Origin: CALGKJ01 sp049322695
GTDB taxonomy: Bacteria; Bacillota; Clostridia; Lutisporales; Lutisporaceae
Assembly (NCBI GenBank): GCA_049322695.1
Contig: JBMORW010000039.1
Coordinates: forward strand, 1 to 64,000
Reading direction: 5' to 3'
DNA: 64,000 nt
In this document: positions 50,484 through 58,725 of the stretch, piece after piece
Layout: every line of letters begins with the position of its first letter
How positions within the stretch are numbered: the first letter of the stretch is position 1
The notes under the pieces: model-generated
What the model was told of the DNA's origin: nothing
What the model saw: only the letters and a program-made list of their open reading frames with translations
Databases searched by the model: none
Program-made: the position numbers and the translations under genes

Positions 50484-51563
50484 ATGAAAAACGAGAGTTT
50501 AAGAGATGATGTGCTTCTTAACTGTCTTAAAATGCTTGCTCCCGGAACACCCATCAGAGAAGGGCTGGAAAATGTGCTTAAGGCTAAGACTGGCGGCTTG
50601 ATAATAATTGGTGACAGTCCTGAGGTCATGTCCATTGTTGACGGAGGCTTTTATATCAATTCTGACTTTTCTCCTGCGTATCTTTATGAGCTTGCCAAAA
50701 TGGACGGTGCAATAGTACTTAGCAAGGACGCAAAAAAAATACTTCTTGCCAACACACAGTTAATCCCTGATCCTTCAATACCTTCATCTGAAACTGGAAT
50801 CAGACACAGAACAGCAGAGAGAGTGTCAAGGCAGACGGGCGAGCTTGTTATCTCTATATCACAGAGAAGAAATATAATAACACTGTATAAAGGATATATA
50901 AAGTATGTCCTTAAGGATATCAGCATTATCCTTTCAAAAGCCAATCAGGCTCTGCAGACTCTTACAAAATACAAGTCGGTGCTGGATAAAACCCTTGTGA
51001 ATCTGGGTGCATTGGAATACGAGGACATGGCTACTGTTCAGGATGTGGCACAGGCTATACAAAAGACCGAAATAGTCGTAAGAATAATCAATGAGGTTGA
51101 GAAATACATTAATGAGCTTGGGATAGAGGGAAGGCTTGTAAGCATGCAGCTGGAGGAGCTGGTAGCCGGCATTAAGGAAGAGGAGCAGCTGTTGGTAAGA
51201 GACTATGTACCAAAGGAAGAAGAACGGAATTATAAAGAAATAATAAGAAACTTAAGAAATCTGTCTTCGGATGAACTGCTTGAGCTGGCTTCCATAGCCA
51301 GAATATTGGGTTTGGGCGCCAATATCAACACTCTGGATCTGCCTATATCCAGCAGAGGTTTCAGGCTGTTGAACAAGATACCGAGGCTGCCGATGAATAT
51401 AATAGAAAACCTGGTGGATAACTTCCAGAAGTTCCAGAGGATTATCGCGGCATCCACTGAAGAGCTGGATGATGTAGAGGGCATTGGAGAAGTAAGGGCA
51501 AGGATGATTAAGGACAGCCTTAAGAGGATATATGAGCAGATAAAAACAGAAAGGCACTTATAA
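50484..51563 (+). CDS. disA: DNA integrity scanning protein DisA (diadenylate cyclase)
   Basis: The 359-aa protein makes c-di-AMP and scans DNA for damage. The DAC domain (about 1-145) has the catalytic DGA (74-76) and RHR (107-109) motifs; a helical linker follows and a C-terminal helix-hairpin-helix domain (DVEGIGEVRARMI near 330). AGGAGGG precedes ATG, overlapping the radA stop region. The operon radA-disA may also include the next lipoprotein gene. Confidence 0.97.
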   Translation: MKNESLRDDVLLNCLKMLAPGTPIREGLENVLKAKTGGLIIIGDSPEVMSIVDGGFYINSDFSPAYLYELAKMDGAIVLSKDAKKILLANTQLIPDPSIPSSETGIRHRTAERVSRQTGELVISISQRRNIITLYKGYIKYVLKDISIILSKANQALQTLTKYKSVLDKTLVNLGALEYEDMATVQDVAQAIQKTEIVVRIINEVEKYINELGIEGRLVSMQLEELVAGIKEEEQLLVRDYVPKEEERNYKEIIRNLRNLSSDELLELASIARILGLGANINTLDLPISSRGFRLLNKIPRLPMNIIENLVDNFQKFQRIIAASTEELDDVEGIGEVRARMIKDSLKRIYEQIKTERHL

Positions 51564-51595
51564 TATTTCTTTTAATAATCATTGGAGGTGCAAAA

Positions 51596-52048
51596 ATGAG
51601 AAGATTTGGGATTTTGCTGATTGCTATAGCATTTATTATATTATTGTCTGCTGGCTGCAGTGCAAAGACATCAGTGGATGCTGCAATTGATTCTGATGAG
51701 GCCAGACAGTTTGCCGATCCTGCTGTTGAAAGGATTCTCAGAGCTATAAACACAAAAAAATATGATGAGTTTTCGCAGGATTTTAGTGTAAAAATGAGCA
51801 GCAGTCTTACTAAAGCTGCTTTCGACAGTATCTGCACTCAATTTGAAGAAAAGATAGGTACTTATGTTCATGATTCAAAGGTGTACAGCAAGGTTGTCGG
51901 CAAGGACGGTTTGATAACAGTTATCTATACTGCTGAATATACCAAAGAGCCTGCAAAAGTAGAGGTTAGGATTGTATATGAAGAGAAAGACGGTAAAAAG
52001 CTTATCAGCGGTCTTTGGTTTGATTCTGTCAATCTAAGGAAGAAATAA
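51596..52048 (+). CDS. Lipoprotein with DUF3887-like domain
   Basis: The 150-aa protein has a lipoprotein signal with lipobox LSAGC (Cys21), then an extracellular domain with LRAINTKKYDEFSQDF resembling DUF3887. TTGGAGGTG precedes ATG. It lies 32 bp after disA and is followed by a terminator, so it is likely the last gene of the radA-disA unit. Function unknown. Confidence 0.8.
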   Translation: MRRFGILLIAIAFIILLSAGCSAKTSVDAAIDSDEARQFADPAVERILRAINTKKYDEFSQDFSVKMSSSLTKAAFDSICTQFEEKIGTYVHDSKVYSKVVGKDGLITVIYTAEYTKEPAKVEVRIVYEEKDGKKLISGLWFDSVNLRKK

Positions 52049-52077
52049 AATAGGACAAAGCTTGTCCCTAAAATAAC

Positions 52078-52128
52078 AAAAGATTAATGTGTCATATGAT
52101 AATGTCAGATGACACATTAATCTTTTTT
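52078..52128. terminator. Bidirectional terminator
   Basis: A 17-bp stem (52078-52094 with 52110-52126) with a T-run on both strands separates the lipoprotein gene from the convergent 131-aa gene. It is very stable. Confidence 0.9.
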
Positions 52129-52522
52129 AAAACATATTGTAAATTCCCAAAGTATTAATCTTTTCATTTTCCTTGATCATAACATCGTACAAGCTTATAT
52201 CCAGCACATTGCACAATGCCGCCATATAAAAGAGACTGTTTCCAAGCTCTTTTTCGATTATATCCCTGCAGTTGTCGCATAAATTACCTCTAATATGAGT
52301 ATCCATAAAGTCTTTCAGCTCTTCTAAAGATAATTCTTCGTTGTAATTCTGTTTTTTAGAGTTTATTTCGATGCAGCCACAGGATGTTACTGATTTTACA
52401 ACTGCTCTGTTGACACGTGTCTGAGCTTCCTGAAACTTTGTCAGAATGTCAAGAATGCTTTTATGTCTGATGAGCAGTCCTCCAACACTATCCTGGAAGT
52501 GATCGAACAGCAAATCTTTCAT
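52127..52522 (-). CDS. Conserved clostridial protein of unknown function (131 aa)
   Basis: The soluble helical protein begins MKDLLFDHFQDS and carries two cysteine motifs, TSCGCIEI near residue 47-54 and CDNCRDII near 82-89, which might bind a metal. Helical segments surround them. A homologue-like gene is common near the radA/disA/carD block in Clostridia, so the neighbourhood is probably conserved, but I cannot state its role. A weak ribosome binding site (GGAGTG) precedes ATG. Confidence 0.7.
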   Translation of the reverse strand: MKDLLFDHFQDSVGGLLIRHKSILDILTKFQEAQTRVNRAVVKSVTSCGCIEINSKKQNYNEELSLEELKDFMDTHIRGNLCDNCRDIIEKELGNSLFYMAALCNVLDISLYDVMIKENEKINTLGIYNMF

Positions 52523-52626
52523 TATGTATCACTCCTATATTAATGTAAACATAAAATGAAATAAGGTTAGTTGTATATTGGTCAGAGCCAATCTTTATTT
52601 TCTTTGTTAAGAGCTTGCCAACTCAA

Positions 52627-52677
52627 TTGTACGTACAAAATCCTGTTATAGCAAATCCTATAACTTAATTATAAGTT
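52627..52677. promoter_or_regulatory. Three inverted repeats between divergent genes
   Basis: TTGTACGTACAA (52627-52638) is a perfect 12-bp palindrome. It is followed by GTTATA...TATAAC (near 52645-52664) and AACTTA...TAAGTT (52662-52677). They lie between the 131-aa gene and carD and may be regulator sites; no known motif was matched. Confidence 0.35.
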
Positions 52678-52798
52678 TAGCAAAAGGTAATGTCAATTTT
52701 TTATTGCAATGACAAGCCTGGGTGTACATGCTAAAAATTTTTCTTTATTTGGATATTTTTTCATAAAGAATCAGATTATTGTATTTGGGGGTATTTAT

Positions 52799-53275
52799 AT
52801 GTTTAATATTGGAGATATGATACTATATCCTATGCATGGTGCAGGTGTAATTGAGTCTATTGAAGAAAGAGAAGTACTGGGCTGTAAGAATAAATACTAT
52901 ATAATGCGAATACCTATTGATGATATGAAGGTTATGATTCCCATAGATTGCATAGAAACACTGGGGATCAGAAAAATAGTAAGTAAAAGTGATGCCGAGA
53001 CTGTTGTGGCCATACTGTCCGGTAGTGCAAGCCGTATGGAAAAGAAATGGAACAAAAGATACAGACATAGTGAAGCAGTAATGAGGAAGGGAGATATATT
53101 TGGTATGGCAGAGATTGTTAAGAATCTTACGTTGATTGACAGGGCAAAGAAGCTTTCGGCAGGTGAAAAGAAAATACTCTGTAACGCCAGACAGATACTT
53201 GCAAGTGAACTGATGCTTGTTTGGAACCTTAGCAAGGATGAGGTGGATAACAAGCTGGAGAGCTGCATTAAGTAA
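52799..53275 (+). CDS. CarD family transcriptional regulator
   Basis: The 158-aa protein has the N-terminal CarD/TRCF RNA-polymerase-interacting domain (about 1-60: FNIGDMILYPMHGAGVIESIEE), followed by a helical DNA-binding domain with a Lys/Arg-rich region. CarD/CdnL proteins stabilise open promoter complexes. ATG at 52799 is chosen for GGGGG about 8 bases upstream; a longer frame adds 30 residues lacking a site. The gene precedes the PIN/TRAM gene and ispD, as in many Bacillota. Confidence 0.92.
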   Translation: MFNIGDMILYPMHGAGVIESIEEREVLGCKNKYYIMRIPIDDMKVMIPIDCIETLGIRKIVSKSDAETVVAILSGSASRMEKKWNKRYRHSEAVMRKGDIFGMAEIVKNLTLIDRAKKLSAGEKKILCNARQILASELMLVWNLSKDEVDNKLESCIK

Positions 53276-53314
53276 AAATAGAAATATTTATGTGTTTTTT
53301 TAACTGCATATATT

Positions 53315-53323
53315 TGTTATAAT
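53315..53323 (+). promoter_or_regulatory. Extended -10 promoter element before the PIN/TRAM gene
   Basis: TGT followed by TATAAT (53318-53323) forms an extended -10; no clear -35 is seen. The gene starts about 67 bp later. Confidence 0.4.
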
Positions 53324-53389
53324 AAAGAAAGATTAACGTTTGCTTAAAATTTACCTAATATGGATATACTTTAGAAGGAGGTGAGCAAA

Positions 53390-54514
53390 ATGTTAAGGAA
53401 AATTTTAAGATGGATATTTACACTGCTTGGAGTAGCAGCCGGAGCGCAGGCCACATACCTTATGACAAAATATCTAAAAATAAACGAACTGCTTGGCTAT
53501 AAGATTGAAGGATTTAATCTGGTAATGCTTATAGTGGCAGGAGGGTTTTTCGGCGGAATTATATTATATTTAATTTCTCCCTGGATTATTAATATCGGAA
53601 AACGTTCAACCAATCAGGTTGAAAAAGTACTTCAAGGTACCCCTACAACTGAGATTCTTGTTGGAATCGTTGGCTTACTTACAGGACTTATAATAGCTTA
53701 TCTTATAAGCAGCGGTCCTATTAAGCTTATACCATTTGCATGGTTGGGCACAGTTTTATCAATATTTGTTTATGGTCTTTTAGGCTATCTTGGAGTAAGC
53801 ATAGCAACAAAAAAGAGAGAAGATTTATTTGGATTGTTTTTTAATATGATTAAAAAGTCCTCACAAAAGGATAAAGACAAAACACAAAAAAACAATACTT
53901 TACAATCACCCAAAATACTTGATACAAGTGTTATTATTGACGGTAGAATAGCTGATATATGCAAAACCGGCTTCGTTGAAGGGACTTTGATAATCCCATC
54001 CTTTGTGCTGGAAGAGCTGAGGCATATAGCAGATTCCTCCGACGCTCTGAAAAGAAACAGAGGAAGAAGAGGATTGGATATACTCAATATGATTCAAAAT
54101 GAACTTTTGATGCCTGTTGAAATCGTTGAAAAGGATTTTGAAGAGCTATCCGAGGTAGACACCAAGCTTCTCAAGCTTGCTCAACTAATGGGCGGAAGTG
54201 TTGTAACCAACGATTATAACCTTAATAAGGTTGCAGAGTTCCAAAGAGTACCTGTGCTTAATATCAATGAGCTTGCAAACGCAGTTAAGCCTGTTGTACT
54301 GCCTGGTGAAGAGATGGTGGTCCAGGTAATAAAGGACGGCAAGGAATCAGGTCAAGGTGTGGCATATCTTGATGACGGTACAATGATTGTGGTAGATGGC
54401 GGCAAAAAGTTCATAGGTGAGACCATTGGTGTTGTGGTTACCAGCGTTCTTCAGACTGCAGCAGGCAGGATGATTTTTGTTAAGCCCAAGTCAGCTGTAG
54501 ATAAGGTTTCATAA
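53390..54514 (+). CDS. Membrane-anchored PIN/TRAM domain protein (YacL-like)
   Basis: The 374-aa protein has four N-terminal membrane helices (about 1-140), a PIN nuclease domain (about 175-290) with acidic residues in LDTSVIIDGRIAD, LEELRHIAD and TNDYNLNKV, and a C-terminal TRAM RNA-binding domain (about 300-365). It is the YacL type found next to ispD in many Bacillota. RNA cleavage at the membrane is inferred. GGAGG precedes ATG at 53390; a GTG at 53381 would overlap the Shine-Dalgarno sequence. Confidence 0.92.
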   Translation: MLRKILRWIFTLLGVAAGAQATYLMTKYLKINELLGYKIEGFNLVMLIVAGGFFGGIILYLISPWIINIGKRSTNQVEKVLQGTPTTEILVGIVGLLTGLIIAYLISSGPIKLIPFAWLGTVLSIFVYGLLGYLGVSIATKKREDLFGLFFNMIKKSSQKDKDKTQKNNTLQSPKILDTSVIIDGRIADICKTGFVEGTLIIPSFVLEELRHIADSSDALKRNRGRRGLDILNMIQNELLMPVEIVEKDFEELSEVDTKLLKLAQLMGGSVVTNDYNLNKVAEFQRVPVLNINELANAVKPVVLPGEEMVVQVIKDGKESGQGVAYLDDGTMIVVDGGKKFIGETIGVVVTSVLQTAAGRMIFVKPKSAVDKVS

Positions 54515-54555
54515 AATGCAATTATTCTATTATAGATAATATTATGGAGTTATAT

Positions 54556-55245
54556 ATGAATACTACGATAATATTGGCTGCAGGAAAAGGTAGAAGAATG
54601 AAATCGGATGTCAATAAGCTCCTTATGAGTATAGCCGGAAAACCTGTTATTGAGTATACACTTGACGCATTTGAGAGCTGTGACGAGGTACACGAAATAA
54701 TACTGGTGACATCCGAGGATGAGTATGCATATTATAATGATTTGAAAGGCAGTTCACACTACAGTAAAATTAAGAGTATCGTTATAGGAGGTGCCGAAAG
54801 GCAGGATTCTGTATATAACGGACTTATGAAAATCTCCGGGGAATGCGAAATTGTATTAATACATGATGGTGCCAGGCCCTTCGTTACTAAAGATATAATA
54901 ACAGCATGCATAGCTGATGCAAAGCTGTTCGGTGCTGCTTCAGCAGGGATGCCTGTCAAGGATACCATAAAGATTGTATCTGCAAAAGGCACGGTTAACT
55001 ATACTCCTAGAAGAGATAACATATGGATAACTCAAACTCCGCAATCCTTTCAAAGAGAAGTTATAATGGAAGCGCATGACAGAGCGAAGGAGCAGTGTTT
55101 TTCTGGCACAGACGATGCAGTTTTGGCTGAGAGGGCGGGTTATACTGTCAAGATGGTTGAAGCAGGGTATGAGAATATTAAGATAACCACTCCGGAAGAC
55201 ATATTGATTGCGGAAGCGATTATAAATAGAAGACAGACTGTATGA
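54556..55245 (+). CDS. ispD: 2-C-methyl-D-erythritol 4-phosphate cytidylyltransferase
   Basis: The 229-aa enzyme activates MEP with CTP in non-mevalonate isoprenoid synthesis. It has LAAGKGRRMKSDVNK near residue 6-20, IGGAERQDSVYNGL near 77-90 and IHDGARPFV near 102-110. ATG at 54556 follows TGGAG; an in-frame ATG at 54544 is less well placed. A terminator ends it. The usual neighbour ispF does not follow; a Tad pilus locus does. Confidence 0.95.
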   Translation: MNTTIILAAGKGRRMKSDVNKLLMSIAGKPVIEYTLDAFESCDEVHEIILVTSEDEYAYYNDLKGSSHYSKIKSIVIGGAERQDSVYNGLMKISGECEIVLIHDGARPFVTKDIITACIADAKLFGAASAGMPVKDTIKIVSAKGTVNYTPRRDNIWITQTPQSFQREVIMEAHDRAKEQCFSGTDDAVLAERAGYTVKMVEAGYENIKITTPEDILIAEAIINRRQTV

Positions 55246-55262
55246 AAACAGTCTGTTTTTTT
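55233..55262 (+). terminator. Intrinsic terminator
   Basis: ACAGACTG (55233-55240) pairs with CAGTCTGT (55249-55256), followed by a T-run. It overlaps the end of ispD. Confidence 0.88.
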
Positions 55263-55360
55263 ATGCCTTTAAACATGCTGTAAAAGTACAGTGTACGACT
55301 TGAGAGCAACTGTAATAATCAGTAAGAAAAACACTGTCATTGAAAGATAATTCTTACGAA

Positions 55361-55407
55361 TGTCGAAAAATGTATGAAAAATTTGTCGAATGATGAATAT
55401 TTCGACA
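55361..55407 (+). promoter_or_regulatory. Three Spo0A boxes upstream of the Tad pilus promoter
   Basis: The exact 0A-box heptamer TGTCGAA occurs at 55361-55367 and 55384-55390, and inverted (TTCGACA) at 55401-55407. The last two form a 9-bp inverted repeat (TTTGTCGAA/TTCGACAAA). They lie about 20-65 bp upstream of the -35 box. Sequence match is exact; regulation by Spo0A-P is inferred. Confidence 0.7.
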
Positions 55408-55423
55408 AAGTAGATATTACATA

Positions 55424-55452
55424 TTGACAAAGTATGCCACAAGATGTAAATT
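55424..55452 (+). promoter_or_regulatory. Promoter of the Tad/Flp pilus locus
   Basis: TTGACA (55424-55429) and TAAATT (55447-55452) are 17 bp apart. The expected start is about 27 bp before the pilin gene. Together with the upstream Spo0A boxes it should drive the whole cluster. Confidence 0.65.
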
Positions 55453-55485
55453 ATGAATTGCAAGAAAAAAATAGGAGGTGCCTTT

Positions 55486-55650
55486 ATGGGATTATTAAAG
55501 AAGTTGTTCAATGACGAAAGTGGACAGGCGTTAAGTGAATATGGTCTGGTTTTAGGTATAGTGGTTATAGCTGTAATTGTTACTCTTGGATTACTTAAGG
55601 ACAAGATAATAGCTATGTTCCAAAAGATATTAGATGCTCTTGTTGTATAA
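55486..55650 (+). CDS. Flp family type IVb pilin
   Basis: The 54-aa prepilin has a short basic leader followed by DESGQALSEYGLVLG and a hydrophobic helix. The Glu-Tyr pair in SEYGLVLG is the Flp hallmark, and processing by the downstream peptidase should occur just before it (after Gly18). GGAGG lies 7 bases before ATG; the longer in-frame start at 55453 precedes this site and overlaps the expected -10/start region. It is the first gene of the Tad locus and its 3' end overlaps the peptidase gene. Confidence 0.93.
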   Translation: MGLLKKLFNDESGQALSEYGLVLGIVVIAVIVTLGLLKDKIIAMFQKILDALVV

Positions 55651-56179
55651 AGCAGAACTCACTATCTTTCATTACATTCTATTGGCGATACTTATATCAG
55701 TAAGCTTATATAATGATCTGCTCTATAGAAAAATACCGAACAAAATAACTGTAAGTGCAGCAGTTACTGGATTAGCAGTAAATCTTGTTGCAAACAGCAT
55801 AACAGGGCTTTTCGACAGCATTCTGGCAATACTTTTGGGTTTTGTCCTGATGCTGATTCCGTTTCTAATAGGAGGGATTGGAGGCGGTGATGTGAAGCTG
55901 ATAATAGCAATAGGCGCTATATCAGGTATGCGATTCACATTTTATACTATAATCTTCACCGCTATGGCAGGAGCAGCCATAGCATTATTTATAATAATTT
56001 GTCAGAAAACATTTTTAAAAAGTATTACAAATGTATGGAAGTACTTGATATCAACAATTTTACTGCGAGATTTGGTACCTATTGATGTCGATGAAAAGCA
56101 ATCATCTTTTCCATACGGTTTAGCAATTGCAGCGGGGGTTGTAATCACTTTAATCTACAAGAATATTAAATTGATTTAA
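55634..56179 (+). CDS. Prepilin peptidase (A24 family, TadV/CpaA-like)
   Basis: The 181-aa membrane aspartic peptidase has about six helices. The two catalytic aspartates are in YNDLLYRKIPN near residue 27 and in GGIGGGDVKL near residue 80. Lacking the N-methyltransferase domain, it is the short TadV type that cleaves the Flp pilin. Its start overlaps the pilin gene by 17 bp, so they are coupled. Confidence 0.93.
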   Translation: MLLLYKAELTIFHYILLAILISVSLYNDLLYRKIPNKITVSAAVTGLAVNLVANSITGLFDSILAILLGFVLMLIPFLIGGIGGGDVKLIIAIGAISGMRFTFYTIIFTAMAGAAIALFIIICQKTFLKSITNVWKYLISTILLRDLVPIDVDEKQSSFPYGLAIAAGVVITLIYKNIKLI

Positions 56180-56191
56180 GGGGAGTTTAGT

Positions 56192-56668
56192 TTGAGGAAA
56201 AATAAAATTACTTATATATTATTGGTATTAACATTTTTGACAGTAATAACTGCCGGTTGTTCCAACAGTCCTGTGTCGGTGTATTATAATCAAATCAATC
56301 AATTAAAGGTTGAGGATAACCTTGATGCAGCTTCTAAGGGATTTGAATCCGTAGCAGGTGAATGTACTTCTGTAATCAATAATGGAGGCACAATTGACTG
56401 GGCTGTATATGAACCCAAATTCAATGAGCCTATAAAGCTTATGGAAGATATGAAAACCAAGCTGGAGGCTGTTGAAACAACAGATCAGGAAGTAAAGGAT
56501 ATTCATGCTTATTTAATATCGAGCTATGAAAATATGATAAACGGGTATAAAGAAATAGTTAAAGGCATGAAGGAAGGCAATCAGGATATGCTTACTCAAG
56601 CCGCAGAAAAAATGACGAGAGCTCAGGAAGACATATTAGTATGGCAGGAAAAGCTGAATCAGAAATAA
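56192..56668 (+). CDS. Lipoprotein of unknown function in the Tad locus
   Basis: The 158-aa protein has a lipoprotein signal with ITAGC (Cys23) and a helical, charged mature part (IKLMEDMKTKLEAVETTDQEVKDIH). No family is recognised. The TTG start has AAGGGGAG upstream. It lies in the pilus operon between the peptidase and a membrane protein, so it may be a surface part of the pilus system; this is inference from position. Confidence 0.7.
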   Translation: MRKNKITYILLVLTFLTVITAGCSNSPVSVYYNQINQLKVEDNLDAASKGFESVAGECTSVINNGGTIDWAVYEPKFNEPIKLMEDMKTKLEAVETTDQEVKDIHAYLISSYENMINGYKEIVKGMKEGNQDMLTQAAEKMTRAQEDILVWQEKLNQK

Positions 56669-56686
56669 TTAGAAAAAGGTGATAAA

Positions 56687-57331
56687 ATGGATTTTTTAAT
56701 TGTTTTGTCCATTGCTGCTATATTTGTATGCACAACTGCAGTGATGGTTATGAAACTGCTGTTTAAAAGCAAAAGTACGGAGATTTTGTGCAGAATAAAT
56801 ACTACTGCATTTTTGATATTAATTCCTTTGGTAAGTGTATACCCATTTAAAGGCATGATAGTCACCATGGAGACCATATCCTTCTGCTATATGCTTGGTT
56901 TCCTTGCAGCGGTGCTATGGGAAATATTATTGGATGGAAGGCAGCTGAAATATTGGGCTGCCGCATGGTTTACCTCTTCAATGATATATGCATTATCCAC
57001 TGTGTTGAAATATACAGAAAACACATTAATCAGCAATCTTGTGGATTTCGGTGTTATATTTATTCCTTCACTACTTATAATAACCATAATCTGTTTTATT
57101 AAGAAAAGCAGTCACGGACCTTTAGCAGTCAAGGCATTGACAACAGCATATTTGACTTTTGGCGCTTTGTTTGCTCTTCTGCCTCCGATTGATATCTTCA
57201 CGGTAGCGTTGGCCATTTTAGGAGTGCTGCTTGTAGGCTTAATACCTGCAGTGATTCTTAGATTCTTCTATAGAAGGATATATATACCCAGCAGCGCTAT
57301 AGAAGAAATGATTACTACAAATGAAGCTTAA
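56687..57331 (+). CDS. Membrane protein of unknown function in the Tad locus
   Basis: The 214-aa hydrophobic protein has about six predicted helices and a short C-terminal tail. No family motif is visible. AAAAAGGTG precedes ATG. It overlaps the following TadE-like gene by 11 bp, so it is part of the pilus operon. It may be a cluster-specific platform or regulatory component, but there is no direct evidence. Confidence 0.7.
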   Translation: MDFLIVLSIAAIFVCTTAVMVMKLLFKSKSTEILCRINTTAFLILIPLVSVYPFKGMIVTMETISFCYMLGFLAAVLWEILLDGRQLKYWAAAWFTSSMIYALSTVLKYTENTLISNLVDFGVIFIPSLLIITIICFIKKSSHGPLAVKALTTAYLTFGALFALLPPIDIFTVALAILGVLLVGLIPAVILRFFYRRIYIPSSAIEEMITTNEA

Positions 57332-57734
57332 GTTATTAAGAAATAACAAAGGACAAGCCTTGGCAGAAACGGCACTTATTCTCCCTGTATTACTATTGGT
57401 TGTCCTTGCGGCGCTTACTGTGGGATTAATGATATACCAAAAGATGGTGGTTGTTTTGGCATCTAGTCAGGCAGCAAGGGTAGGAGCCTCAATATATAAC
57501 GATCCAAGCCTGACTGCTGATGAAAAGACTGCCAAAATCAACACAACAGCATATTTTTATCTTGGCAACGGATTAAGCGGTACCGATAGAAGTGTAGATA
57601 TATGGAGTGATGGAACTATAATCAAAGTTAAGGTGACGTATAATTTCAAATTCATATTCCCGCTGGTGGGAGAAATAGTAGGGCATCGGACAACTATACC
57701 AATTATATATGAATCATCATATTTAATTCAATGA
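57321..57734 (+). CDS. TadE-like pseudopilin
   Basis: The 137-aa protein has a TadE-type N-terminus (NNKGQALAETALILPVLLLVV) with prepilin-like processing site before QALAE and one long hydrophobic helix, then an extracellular domain. TadE proteins are minor pilins of the Flp/Tad system. It starts within the previous gene. Confidence 0.9.
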   Translation: MKLKLLRNNKGQALAETALILPVLLLVVLAALTVGLMIYQKMVVVLASSQAARVGASIYNDPSLTADEKTAKINTTAYFYLGNGLSGTDRSVDIWSDGTIIKVKVTYNFKFIFPLVGEIVGHRTTIPIIYESSYLIQ

Positions 57735-57739
57735 TAATG

Positions 57740-57766
57740 AGAGGATGAAAAGCTTCATCCTCTTTT
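57740..57766 (+). terminator. Internal terminator/attenuator in the Tad locus
   Basis: AGAGGATGAA (57740-57749) pairs with TTCATCCTCT (57754-57763), then TTT. It lies between the TadE-like gene and the CpaB-like gene, so partial termination could make pilin genes more abundant than assembly genes. Confidence 0.6.
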
Positions 57767-57788
57767 CATACGGGTCAGGAGGTAAAGA

Positions 57789-58724
57789 ATGCAAAAATCT
57801 TACAGAATCAGAACGATAATAGCTTTAATACTGGCATTGCTCTGCGCATTTATGATATTTAACTATCTGGAAAAGCTCCAGCAGAAGGAAGCCATAATTG
57901 TAGCTGTTCAGGATATTGAGCCTTATACGAAGCTCTCAGGTGAAATGCTATCAAAGATATATGTAAGTAAACAGGATAGGGAAAAGCTTTTTCAGAATGC
58001 AGTTCAGAATCCGGAAGAAGTTATAGGAGCAATAACAAGAGTCAAAATAGAAGCCAATCAGCCCATAGTAAAAGCGCCAGAAAAGCTTGTATATGGGGAG
58101 GAAGTGACAAATGCACTTAATTTTCAAAGAGAAGTGGATAAGGCATTTTTTATTCCTTATGATAAAAGGTTAATGGCTATTGAAGTAGATGCGTCAGGTT
58201 CTATGAGCTTTAAGCTTAGAAGAGGTGACTTTGTAGACGTTATTTTCACTTCAATAGACGATACAACCGGAGGGCTTTATTCAAGCATGATATTGCAGCA
58301 TGTTCAGATATTTGATATAGAAGAAATCGCAGCTGACAACCAAAGCTCAGGGATGGTTGGCAAAAAACAAAACATACAGCTGCTGCTTACTCCGGAAGAG
58401 TGCATGAAGCTGGCTGTAGCCAAAAGAAACGGAGTACTTGATCTTGCCCTGAATCCCCTTGAAGGGGAAACGAACAGCGTAAGCCCTATTCATCTGCTTG
58501 ATCTGGCAGCTTATAAGCCTGTACCAAAAAGCCAGATGCTGGAGATATTTGAGGAGCAGATAAAAGCTGAGGATTTGTCTGAGGAAGTTAAGAATGAAAT
58601 GCTGAAAGCCATAGAAAAGGAAAAGAGCATAGAAACTCTTAAAAATACGGTAGATGGCAGTAGACTATCCGAAGAAGACAAGAAAAAGATATATGATATT
58701 TTGAACAAGGCGGAGGGGAAGTAA
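57789..58724 (+). CDS. CpaB/RcpC-like Flp pilus assembly protein (SAF domain)
   Basis: The 311-aa protein has one N-terminal membrane helix (about 8-25), a SAF-type domain (about 37-100, with VAVQDIEPYTKLSGEMLSK) and a RcpC/CpaB region (about 115-230). The C-terminal tail is charged and helical. In this monoderm organism it would act at the cell wall rather than in an outer-membrane secretin. TCAGGAGGT precedes ATG; a likely attenuator precedes it. Confidence 0.88.
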   Translation: MQKSYRIRTIIALILALLCAFMIFNYLEKLQQKEAIIVAVQDIEPYTKLSGEMLSKIYVSKQDREKLFQNAVQNPEEVIGAITRVKIEANQPIVKAPEKLVYGEEVTNALNFQREVDKAFFIPYDKRLMAIEVDASGSMSFKLRRGDFVDVIFTSIDDTTGGLYSSMILQHVQIFDIEEIAADNQSSGMVGKKQNIQLLLTPEECMKLAVAKRNGVLDLALNPLEGETNSVSPIHLLDLAAYKPVPKSQMLEIFEEQIKAEDLSEEVKNEMLKAIEKEKSIETLKNTVDGSRLSEEDKKKIYDILNKAEGK

Positions 58725-58725
58725 T

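Noticed and set aside
51810..55830. Additional TTCGACA words inside genes (near 51825 and 55813) as Spo0A boxes
   Set aside because: They are single copies within coding sequence with no nearby promoter, unlike the clustered three upstream of the pilin.
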